The translations under genes and the position numbers were made by a program. From an uncultured Campylobacter sp. (GTDB lineage Bacteria; Campylobacterota; Campylobacteria; Campylobacterales; Campylobacteraceae), in the NCBI GenBank assembly GCA_937965895.1, contig CALCKS010000212.1:1-12054 (forward strand): DNA of 12,054 bases, in the 5' to 3' direction. A model generated the notes under the pieces. The model ran no database searches. It had not been told where the DNA came from and saw only the letters and a program-made list of their open reading frames with translations. Of the stretch, positions 1-6,454 are shown piece by piece (the first letter of the stretch is position 1; each line of letters begins with the position of its first letter).

Positions 1-750
1 CTACTGCACTACGCATCAAGCCTGAGCTTTCACACGATGCTTTCCATCATCCCCGTGCTACTCATCTCGCTTTCGCTCTTTACGCAGATGCCAAGCTTTA
101 GCGTCTATTACGCTAAGATTAAGGAATTTATATTCGCCCAGCTGCTACCATCAAACCAAGACGCGATCTCAAACTACATCGAGACCTTTTTGCAAAACAG
201 CTCAAGCCTTGGCATCCTCGGCCTTGGCGCCATCATCTTTACTTCGATCATGTTTTTTGCCGATTACGAGTACGTCATCAACCGCATCATGCACACGCAA
301 AGCCGCAAATTTTGGAACTCGCTGAGTGCTTATTGGACGCTCATTACGCTAGCTCCCTTGGGGCTTGGGCTTAGTTTTTATCTCTCAAATTTATTTCAGG
401 ATATGCTAAACTCCAGCGCCTACACGAAGTGGATAAATTTTCTCAGCATATTCCCGTACCTCATCATCTGGGCGATATTTTGCGTGACCTATCTCATCTC
501 GATAAACCGCCAAATCGCCCTAAAAAACGCGCTTTTTAGCTCATTTGTAGCCTCGCTCATCTGGTATCTTGGCAAAAATATCTTCGTCTTTTACGCCGCA
601 AATAACAAAACCTACCTTAGCATCTACGGTTCGTTTTCGGTGGTGCTACTCTTTTTCGTGTGGATTTACGTGTCGTGGATCATATTTCTTTACGGCGTGA
701 AGCTGTGCGCGTATCTGGAAAAAGCCGGCGAGAGCGACAAAGAAGCTTAG
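1..750 (+). CDS. YihY/BrkB-family inner-membrane protein (5' end cut off by window)
   Basis: The reading frame is open from the first base, so the 249 residues seen are the C-terminal part; family members are usually about 280-300 residues, so some 30-50 residues are probably missing. The opening residues (LHYASSLSFHTMLSIIP) match the conserved N-terminal block of the YihY/BrkB family (A-x-x-L-S/A-F-x-x-x-L-S-I-x-P). About six hydrophobic segments follow, at roughly residues 13-30, 68-86, 110-130, 145-165, 175-195 and 210-235, so this is a polytopic inner-membrane protein. The tail is short and charged. The family was once called RNase BN by mistake and its function is still unclear; a nuclease role should not be assumed. 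It is the only plus-strand gene here and its TAG stop overlaps the stop of the converging comEC. The ATG at 37 is an internal methionine, not the start. Confidence 0.88.
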   Translation, partial: LLHYASSLSFHTMLSIIPVLLISLSLFTQMPSFSVYYAKIKEFIFAQLLPSNQDAISNYIETFLQNSSSLGILGLGAIIFTSIMFFADYEYVINRIMHTQSRKFWNSLSAYWTLITLAPLGLGLSFYLSNLFQDMLNSSAYTKWINFLSIFPYLIIWAIFCVTYLISINRQIALKNALFSSFVASLIWYLGKNIFVFYAANNKTYLSIYGSFSVVLLFFVWIYVSWIIFLYGVKLCAYLEKAGESDKEA

Positions 751-2021
751 AAAAGCGCGGCAAAGCAGAGTAAATTTAGCGGCACGATAACGGCGGCTAA
801 AATTTTGCTTTTGACGCTCGCTAAACTCAGCGCGTTATAAAGCAAAAATAGCCAAAACGGGACGCTCAAATTTACCCCCTTTGCGCGCCACGAGAGAAAT
901 TCTAGCAGGTATTCATCAAGCGCGCCGCCTGCGCCAAACGCGTGCAAAAGCGCGCTAATCGGATAAAACAAGCTAAAAAGCGGCGTGAGCGGCAAGACGG
1001 CTAGCTGCTGGGCGCTAACGAGCGGGAAAAAGTAAATCACGGGCAAAATCATCGCCGAAAATACCCAAAAATTTAGCAAGATAGCGTGCGTCAAATTTGA
1101 AAACCGCTCGCCAAAGTGCCGCAAATAAAGATAAATATAAAACACGCCCATGCACGAAAAATAAAATCCGACGCTAAAAAGCAGACTCGGCATCAGCGCC
1201 ACTGCGGCGCAAATCACGACGAAAAGTAGCTCAAAGCTCACTATGCGCACGTTTCTAGCGAGTAAAAACAGAGCCAGCAAGCTCATCAAAAATGCCCGCA
1301 AAAATGACGGCACGAAGCCGATCAGCGCAAGGTAACAAAACAAAACCGCAAAGATCGCGGCCGAGAGGTCAAATTTGGCGTTTCGATACGGAAAATATCG
1401 CGCCTGAAAATAGCGGTAAATCGGACGCATGATAAAATATAAAAAGCCAAAAATCAGTCCCAAATGATAACCCGAAATCGCGATCAGGTGCGCTACGCCG
1501 TAGAAATTTACGTCTTGGCGCAACTCCTTACCGACGGGTGCGGCTAAAAACAGAGCCGTAAAAAGCTCGGCCATTTTTTTGCTTTCGTGTTGCGCGGCGA
1601 TGAAATCATAAATTTGATCTCGCAACGACTCAGAGCTGGCGGCGTAGCGAAGCTCGGCTGCGCCGTAGCTTGGCATAAAAAACGAGCCGCTTAGATACTC
1701 TTTAAATTTGACGTTTTTGTTTTCAGTGCCGATTAAAATTTGCTCGTTCGCTCCCGCGTCAAAGTCCGCCAGCGTCGTCGTATAAAAGCTAAAATCCTGC
1801 GTTTTTAGCTTTAAAACGCGGTAAATTTTGCCTTTTTCATTCGTTTTTTCGTAGTTTTGTAAAATTTTAGCTTGTAAGATAACGCCGTTTTGAGCTTTAA
1901 ATTCGCAAAATTTATAGTAGCTAAAGCCCAAATTTAGCGCAAACAGGGCGGCGCACGCAAGGCAAAATATATAAACCTCTCGCGCATTTTCAAAGATGGA
2001 TTTTCGCTGCGGCTTTTGCAA
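747..2021 (-). CDS. comEC: Short ComEC/Rec2-family DNA uptake channel protein
   Basis: This 424-residue protein is the likely inner-membrane channel that carries single-stranded transforming DNA into the cytoplasm. A first membrane segment (about 15-35) is followed by a soluble, OB-like stretch (about 40-125), then the Competence domain. The hallmark HLIAISGYHLG is at 178-188, followed by many hydrophobic segments to the C-terminus. The C-terminal metallo-beta-lactamase domain of long ComEC proteins is absent, as in H. pylori ComEC; this is a lineage form, not a truncation. The start is TTG (2019-2021): an in-frame TAA lies four codons upstream and no ATG occurs near the N-terminus. No clear Shine-Dalgarno sequence is seen, which suggests coupling to dnaB, whose stop is 23 bp upstream. 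The stop codon overlaps that of the converging YihY gene. Confidence 0.87.
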   Translation of the reverse strand: MQKPQRKSIFENAREVYIFCLACAALFALNLGFSYYKFCEFKAQNGVILQAKILQNYEKTNEKGKIYRVLKLKTQDFSFYTTTLADFDAGANEQILIGTENKNVKFKEYLSGSFFMPSYGAAELRYAASSESLRDQIYDFIAAQHESKKMAELFTALFLAAPVGKELRQDVNFYGVAHLIAISGYHLGLIFGFLYFIMRPIYRYFQARYFPYRNAKFDLSAAIFAVLFCYLALIGFVPSFLRAFLMSLLALFLLARNVRIVSFELLFVVICAAVALMPSLLFSVGFYFSCMGVFYIYLYLRHFGERFSNLTHAILLNFWVFSAMILPVIYFFPLVSAQQLAVLPLTPLFSLFYPISALLHAFGAGGALDEYLLEFLSWRAKGVNLSVPFWLFLLYNALSLASVKSKILAAVIVPLNLLCFAALF

Positions 2022-2044
2022 AATTTGAGCTTAGATGACGCATT

Positions 2045-3454
2045 TTAGGCGTTTGGGTTAAACTCCGCCACGTGCGCGGCGCCAAAACTTTTATCGACAA
2101 AGCGCGTAAATTCCTTCTGAAATATCACTTCGACCGTGCCCACAGGGCCGTTTCGGTTTTTGCCCACGATGATTTCGGCGTCCTCTTCGATCTTGTTAGG
2201 GACAAATTTACGCACGTACTCTTTGCCCTCGGCGTGCGCCTTTTTCTCGGCTTCCTTCTCCTCCTGCTCGCGGTAAACCTCGTCGCGGTAGACAAAAAGT
2301 ATCATGTCGGCGTCCTGCTCGATGGCGCCTGATTCGCGCAGGTCGCTTAGCATCGGGCGTTTGTTGGCGCGAGACTCCAGGCTGCGGTTTAGCTGGCTAA
2401 GCGCGATGATGGGCATGTTTAGTTCGCGCGCTAGCAGCTTTAGCCCGCGCGAGATTTCGGCGATCTGCAGGTGGCGGTCGGAGAAATTTGACGTCGCCAT
2501 CATGAGGCCGATGTAGTCGATGACGCACAGCGCGATCTCGGGGTGCGAGGACTTGAGCTTACGCATCTGCGTGCGGATCTGGTGGATATTTACGTAGCCG
2601 CTGTCGTAGACGAAAAGCTTGCGACTGGACATATCGTCGCACGCGTCGCTTAGGCGCGACCACTCCTCGTCGTCCATTTTAGCAGTCATTATGTTTTGCA
2701 GCGGGATCGAGGTTTTGGCACTTAGCATACGCAGCATGATCTGCTCGGCGGGCATTTCAAGCGAGAAAAATACGACTCCGCCGCCGCGCATTAGCACGTG
2801 GTTCATCAAATTTAGACAGATCGTGGTCTTTCCCATACCGGGTCGCGCCGCGATGATGATGAGATCGCCGTGTTTAAAGCCCTTCGTCATCTCGTTTAGC
2901 TGGCGAAATCCCGTGTCGATACCCACGATGTCCTTATCCTCGAGCAGTTTTTGCTTTTCTAGGTGCGCGATGACGTCTGCGATGATGGCGGGAGCGTCTT
3001 TTACGACGCCCGCGCTCTGCCCGTCCACTAGCGAATAAAAACTCTGACTAAGCTCGTCCACCATATCGCGGCTAGGCTTATCCTCGCTCACTTTGCTAGG
3101 TATCTGGTGCGCGATTTTTACCAGGCTTCGCTTGATCGATTTTTCTTTGATTTCGTTAGCATACTTTTTGACGTCCAGGATCGAGTTCGTGCCGATGATC
3201 TCGTTCATCACGTTCTCGTCAAATTTACTTCCTAGCTTAGTTTTTAAAAATCCAGTTTCGACGGGCAAATTTTCGTTTAGGCACTTTACCATCGCGTCGT
3301 AAACGTCGCCGTGAGCGCGCAGGTAAAAGTCAAACGGGCTTAGGATATCGAAAATCTCGCTTAGATTGTCCGCGCTATAGATGATGGACGCGAGGATCGC
3401 GCGCTCCATATCCAGGTCGTAGAGATTATGCATATCGATGTTTTCTTTTGCCAT
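2045..3454 (-). CDS. dnaB: Replicative DNA helicase DnaB
   Basis: The 469-residue product is the hexameric 5'-3' helicase that unwinds DNA at the replication fork and recruits primase. The N-terminal DnaB domain covers about residues 10-115 (DMERAILASI near the start, then FDFYLRAHGDVYDAM). The RecA-like ATPase domain begins near 175: Walker A is ARPGMGKT at 203-210, the SLEMP motif is at 231-235, Walker B is CVIDYIGLM at 310-318, SQLNRSLE follows at 353-360, and DLRESGAIEQDAD is at 371-383. A charged insert (about 395-425) precedes the last strand, as in other campylobacters. Length is normal and no inteins are seen. The ATG start has GGAT upstream. It lies 11 bp behind the PIN toxin stop codon and 23 bp ahead of comEC, with no terminator on either side. 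The dnaB-comEC order is also known from H. pylori. Confidence 0.97.
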   Translation of the reverse strand: MAKENIDMHNLYDLDMERAILASIIYSADNLSEIFDILSPFDFYLRAHGDVYDAMVKCLNENLPVETGFLKTKLGSKFDENVMNEIIGTNSILDVKKYANEIKEKSIKRSLVKIAHQIPSKVSEDKPSRDMVDELSQSFYSLVDGQSAGVVKDAPAIIADVIAHLEKQKLLEDKDIVGIDTGFRQLNEMTKGFKHGDLIIIAARPGMGKTTICLNLMNHVLMRGGGVVFFSLEMPAEQIMLRMLSAKTSIPLQNIMTAKMDDEEWSRLSDACDDMSSRKLFVYDSGYVNIHQIRTQMRKLKSSHPEIALCVIDYIGLMMATSNFSDRHLQIAEISRGLKLLARELNMPIIALSQLNRSLESRANKRPMLSDLRESGAIEQDADMILFVYRDEVYREQEEKEAEKKAHAEGKEYVRKFVPNKIEEDAEIIVGKNRNGPVGTVEVIFQKEFTRFVDKSFGAAHVAEFNPNA

Positions 3455-3465
3455 TTGTTATCCGT

Positions 3466-3927
3466 TTAATTTTTTTGTTTCGGCGCGTAATCTTCAAGAT
3501 TAGCATCCGTACGCTTTAAGGCTATTTGTAGTTTTGGAAAGGTTTTGTCATTCGTGACGATAGCCTCACAGCCACTCTCTAGCGCGCAAAAATACTGCAA
3601 AACATCCTCAAAGTCTATCTTGCGACCCGATTTTAACTCGCTCTTTGCATATTCGCACGCCATCGATAGCCCGTCACTAGACAGCGGTAGACATTTAAAA
3701 TTTGACGTCCGCGATAATGCTCCGAAAAAATCCAAAATAATTTCGTCTGAAATTTTATAACATTTTTTTAGCACGTAAGCTACATCGCTGATACTGCCAA
3801 ATGAGTAGCAAATGGCGTCGCTAGCGCTAAAATTTTCAAAAAGTTTAACGGCTACCAAATTTATGGCGCCTCTTTCTTCGACTAAAAAATCGATCAGAAT
3901 ATTGCTATCAAGGAAAATTTTAGCCAT
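3466..3927 (-). CDS. PIN-domain ribonuclease toxin (VapC-like, PIN_3 type)
   Basis: This 153-residue protein opens with FLDSNILIDFL, the usual first strand and helix of a PIN domain, giving the first metal-binding acid D7. Further acids fit the PIN active site: D48 in SISDVAYVL, D105/D108 in IDFEDVLQY, and D127 in TNDKTF. The phrase DFEDVLQYFCA...AIVTNDKTF is typical of PIN_3 proteins (PF13470). PIN toxins cut RNA, often tRNA or rRNA, when their antitoxin is lost; the target here is unknown. The ATG overlaps the antitoxin's last 8 bases, and no strong ribosome site is seen, so translation is probably coupled to the antitoxin. The second acid is Asp where Glu is common, which should still bind metal. 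The toxin stop lies 11 bp before the dnaB start. Confidence 0.85.
   Translation of the reverse strand: MAKIFLDSNILIDFLVEERGAINLVAVKLFENFSASDAICYSFGSISDVAYVLKKCYKISDEIILDFFGALSRTSNFKCLPLSSDGLSMACEYAKSELKSGRKIDFEDVLQYFCALESGCEAIVTNDKTFPKLQIALKRTDANLEDYAPKQKN
3488..3502. other. 15-bp perfect palindrome at the toxin-dnaB junction
   Basis: TAATCTT-C-AAGATTA is perfectly self-complementary around one base. It lies in the last codons of the PIN toxin, 34-48 bp ahead of the dnaB start. In RNA it could form a 6-bp stem with a 3-base loop. No T-run follows, so it is not a terminator; it could be a protein-binding site or RNA-processing hairpin, or chance. Confidence 0.4.
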
Positions 3928-4177
3928 CTAAACCGTATCTTTTTTTCATATATTTTTTATCGGCGATTTTTAGCTCTTTTATATCGTCTAAATTTTGACC
4001 GGCCTTGCCTTTTACTATCCCTGCAAATCGCATGATTTCAGGACTTGGCGCGCTCTTTTTATTTTTTGATTTGTCGGCCGCAATTAGCTTTTTTACTTCG
4101 TTTGACAGCATGGTAGCTATCGCGATCAGATCGCTTCTGTCGCTTGGTATTTCGATGTGAAATGTCGTAGTTTGCAT
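3920..4177 (-). CDS. Small antitoxin partner of the PIN toxin
   Basis: The product has 85 residues, a size usual for type II antitoxins, and directly precedes the PIN toxin with an 8-bp overlap. The N-terminal part (FHIEIPSDRSDLIAIATML) could form a small fold with a helix, but I cannot assign it to a named DNA-binding family. A lysine-rich linker (about 50-65) leads to a C-terminal arm with RFAGIVKG, then DDIKELKIADKKYMKKRYG; this resembles the toxin-binding tail of many VapB/Phd-type antitoxins (hydrophobic patch, then D/E-rich helix ending in R/K-Y). The ATG has a good ribosome site, AAAGGA, within the 14-bp gap behind ispG. Because gap and ribosome site touch the end of ispG, it is likely translated from the ispG transcript, though a promoter inside ispG cannot be excluded. 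Its function is inferred mainly from position. Confidence 0.72.
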   Translation of the reverse strand: MQTTTFHIEIPSDRSDLIAIATMLSNEVKKLIAADKSKNKKSAPSPEIMRFAGIVKGKAGQNLDDIKELKIADKKYMKKRYGLDG

Positions 4178-4191
4178 ATTTTTCCTTTGGT

Positions 4192-5256
4192 TTAGTGCGC
4201 TTCGCGCGACTTTATCTCGTCGTCGATCTCTAGTAAAAATCTATCGACTAGCTCGCTCTCTGGCAGCCTCGCGACCACCTCGCCTTTGCGCATTATCATG
4301 CCGTTTCCTTTGCCAAACGCTATCGCCACGTCTGCGCCCTTGGCCTCGCCGATCGCATTTACGACGCAACCCATCACAGAGACGTTTAGCGGCTCTTTGA
4401 TGTGTTTGGTTTTTTCCTCGACGAGCTTTACCGCAGCCATGAGATCGGCCTGCAAACGCCCGCAGGTCGGGCACGAGATGATATTTAGCCCCTCTTTTTG
4501 GCGGCCGCTGTCTTTTAGGATCGCTTTTGCGACCTTGATCTCTTCTTCCAGCTCGCCCGTGATACTAACTCGCATCGTGTCGCCGATACCCTCTAGCAGC
4601 AGTCCTCCTAGCGCGATCGCGGACTTTATCGTCGCGTGAAAACTGGTGCCGGCCTCCGTCACGCCGAGGTGAAACGGATACGCCACAAGCGGCCTAAGCG
4701 CGCGGTAAGCGGCCATCGTGCGCTCGACGTCGCTTGATTTTAGCGAGATTTTGATATCGGTAAAGTCAAAATCCTCGAGCAAATTTATATTATAAAGTGC
4801 GCTTTGCACCATTGCTTCGACGCTGCGGCCGTATCTATCCTCAAACTGCTTTTCGAGCGAGCCGGAATTTACGCCGATACGGATAGGCAGATTTCGCTGT
4901 TTGCACGCGTCTACGACGGCTTTGATGTTCTTTTTGGAGCCGATGTTTCCGGGATTTATGCGGATAGCGTCGACGAACTCGCTAACGATCACGGCGTAGT
5001 TGTGGTTAAAGTGGATATCGGCCACGACGGGCAGCGGGCTAGCCTTCACAACCTCGCGCAGCGCGGCGGTATCCTCTTTGTCAAACACGGCGCAGCGTAC
5101 GATATCACAGCCCGCAAAATAAAGCCTTTGTATCTGCTCTAGCGTGCCTTTTACGTCTTTTGTTTTACTAAACGTCATCGACTGAACCGATATGGGCGCG
5201 TCTCCGCCTATTTTTACATCGCGGATTTTTATCTGTTTCGTGGGGTATCTTTGCAA
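4192..5256 (-). CDS. ispG: 4-hydroxy-3-methylbut-2-en-1-yl diphosphate synthase IspG (GcpE)
   Basis: IspG turns methylerythritol cyclodiphosphate into HMBPP, the next-to-last step of the MEP isoprenoid pathway, in the cytoplasm, using a [4Fe-4S] cluster. The 354-residue length is normal for the bacterial two-domain form. The N-terminal TIM barrel (about 1-240) includes ISVQSMT (22-28), VADIHFN (78-84), RINPGNIG (99-106) and IGVNSGSLE (127-135). The cluster domain has C262 and C265 in SCPTCGR, C297 in VMGCVVNAIGEA, and E304, matching C270, C273, C305 and E312 of E. coli with a constant offset. The start is TTG (5254-5256): an in-frame TAA lies four codons upstream and AAAGG sits about 6 bases ahead. 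A TATAAT box about 27 bp upstream suggests this gene heads the ispG-antitoxin-toxin-dnaB-comEC transcript. Confidence 0.97.
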   Translation of the reverse strand: MQRYPTKQIKIRDVKIGGDAPISVQSMTFSKTKDVKGTLEQIQRLYFAGCDIVRCAVFDKEDTAALREVVKASPLPVVADIHFNHNYAVIVSEFVDAIRINPGNIGSKKNIKAVVDACKQRNLPIRIGVNSGSLEKQFEDRYGRSVEAMVQSALYNINLLEDFDFTDIKISLKSSDVERTMAAYRALRPLVAYPFHLGVTEAGTSFHATIKSAIALGGLLLEGIGDTMRVSITGELEEEIKVAKAILKDSGRQKEGLNIISCPTCGRLQADLMAAVKLVEEKTKHIKEPLNVSVMGCVVNAIGEAKGADVAIAFGKGNGMIMRKGEVVARLPESELVDRFLLEIDDEIKSREAH

Positions 5257-5282
5257 ATCTGGCCTTTAAATTTTATTGTGCG

Positions 5283-5288
5283 ATTATA
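5283..5288 (-). promoter_or_regulatory. Candidate -10 box for ispG operon
   Basis: The minus strand reads TATAAT here, in an AT-rich stretch 27 bp before the TTG start of ispG. This would start transcription near 5276 and give a leader of about 20 bases. No clear -35 hexamer is seen; T/A-rich runs upstream are normal for Campylobacter sigma-70 promoters. It lies in the 71-bp gap behind the broken SGNH gene. Based on motif and position only. Confidence 0.6.
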
Positions 5289-5327
5289 TAAAATCTTGGC
5301 TTTTAAATAAATTTACCGCCCCAAAAC

Positions 5328-6445
5328 CTACTCGCCGAAAACCTCGCGCCTATACTCCCGCGTATCTATAAATTTAGCTCTCAGGCTCTTTTGCTTTTCT
5401 ATGTGCGCGTCTATGTTTTTGCTAGTTATCTCTACGCCTAGCCCCGCGTGCTCGCCCTGCCCCGACAAGAAATCCAGCATCATATCGCCGAGCCTTGCAT
5501 TATAGTGGCTAGCCTCCCAGTAGTACGGCGAAATTTGGTCTGCGCCTTTAGGTAACTCCTGCGCCGTTATCTCGTTATAAAGGCCAAAATCCACTATCCT
5601 AAACGGATTTTTTCCTAGACGCTTGGCAACCTCTTCATTTATGGCCGCTATCTGCTTTTCCACTCATACCATGCCGCGTCAAGCCCGACCCTGTAGTCCA
5701 TAGTTTCAAGCAATCTCGCGTGCAGCGGACTTATAGCGATATCTAGGGTTACGTTATTTTCGTGAGCGTCCGTTAAAATCTCGATAAAATTTTCATAAGA
5801 CAGCCTTGATACCTCGTCCCTTTTGCGCTCAACCATATACCCGCTTTCTATCTTTTTTACGGAGTATTCGCGGTAGCCGCCGTTTCTTTGCACCTCTTCT
5901 AGCAGCGACGCCTCGGTCCGTCTGCCGTCTGGTTCAAAAAGCGGAGTTTTGCCGTATTTTATGACGGTTGCTACCGAGTCGCGAAGCGTTTGAGAGCTAA
6001 ATAAAATCTTATACGCGCTAGGATTTTTAAAATACTCCTCAAAATCATCGGTCTTGCTGCCGCCGCCTAGCATCGTCTTGTCGTCAAAAACGAGCAATGC
6101 CTGCTTTAAATTTCCCTGCTTTATCGCCCATTTTAGATAGGCCTTAGCTTCGTTTAGATTGCCTCCTGATACGGCCGCGTTAAAGGCCGGCTGCGTAAAG
6201 TATCTATGCGCAGGATTTAGCGCGGTTTGCGAGCGGGAGTTGCCTAAAAATATCGATGCGGGTCTGATTTTTTGGATCTTTACAACCTTCATAAAGCGCG
6301 ACTGCAAGTCCTCTCTGGGTTTATTTTTAAAGATATCCGTATCGTAAATCCTATATGGATCGACCAGGTAGTTAAAAGCTGCTACGAACGCGAAAATCAA
6401 AGCCACCGCGGCCAAAAAGCTAAACGTCCATTTTTTAAATTTCAT
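5328..6445 (-). pseudogene. SGNH-hydrolase-like partner of the MBOAT acyltransferase, split by a one-base frameshift
   Basis: Two overlapping frames make one protein. Frame 1 (6445-5648, 265 residues) has an N-terminal membrane anchor (7-27), then a periplasmic part with FLGNSRSQ (67-73, the nucleophile-type GNSR block) and NAAVSGGN. It ends abruptly after YEW (260-262). Frame 2 (5663-5328) continues at once with EKQIAAINEE and holds the expected late catalytic block YWEASHYNARLGD, with the histidine near 314 of the joined protein. Adding one G or A in GGAAAAG (5655-5661) joins them into 372 residues. Frame 2 has only a GTG start and no ribosome site, so it is not believable as a separate gene. 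The MBOAT gene ends 9 bp upstream, and its stop overlaps the AGGAAA ribosome site of this gene. Such pairs transfer acyl groups to glycans outside the cell. A sequencing error is possible. Confidence 0.8.
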
Positions 6446-6454
6446 ACGATTTTC

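Noticed and set aside
2072..3302. Several plus-strand open frames opposite dnaB
   Set aside because: They are antisense shadows of a conserved gene, lack ribosome sites and have no recognisable domains.
3466..4177. Mobile element carrying the toxin-antitoxin pair
   Set aside because: No transposase, terminal inverted repeats or duplicated target sites are seen around the pair, so horizontal insertion remains only a possibility.
4241..5142. Open frames overlapping ispG on both strands
   Set aside because: They overlap a clearly conserved enzyme, are rich in Arg/Ser or His typical of out-of-frame translation, and show no motif.
5655..5661. Programmed -1 frameshifting in the SGNH gene
   Set aside because: A -1 shift would join the frames, but in the incoming frame the codons are TGG AAA AGC, which do not form a canonical X-XXY-YYZ slip site, and no downstream pseudoknot is apparent. 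An indel or sequencing error is simpler.
5328..5663. Possible independent 111-residue gene with GTG start
   Set aside because: It has no ribosome site, and its sequence continues the upstream SGNH protein exactly where that one breaks off, including the expected catalytic histidine block. It is the 3' part of a frameshifted gene.
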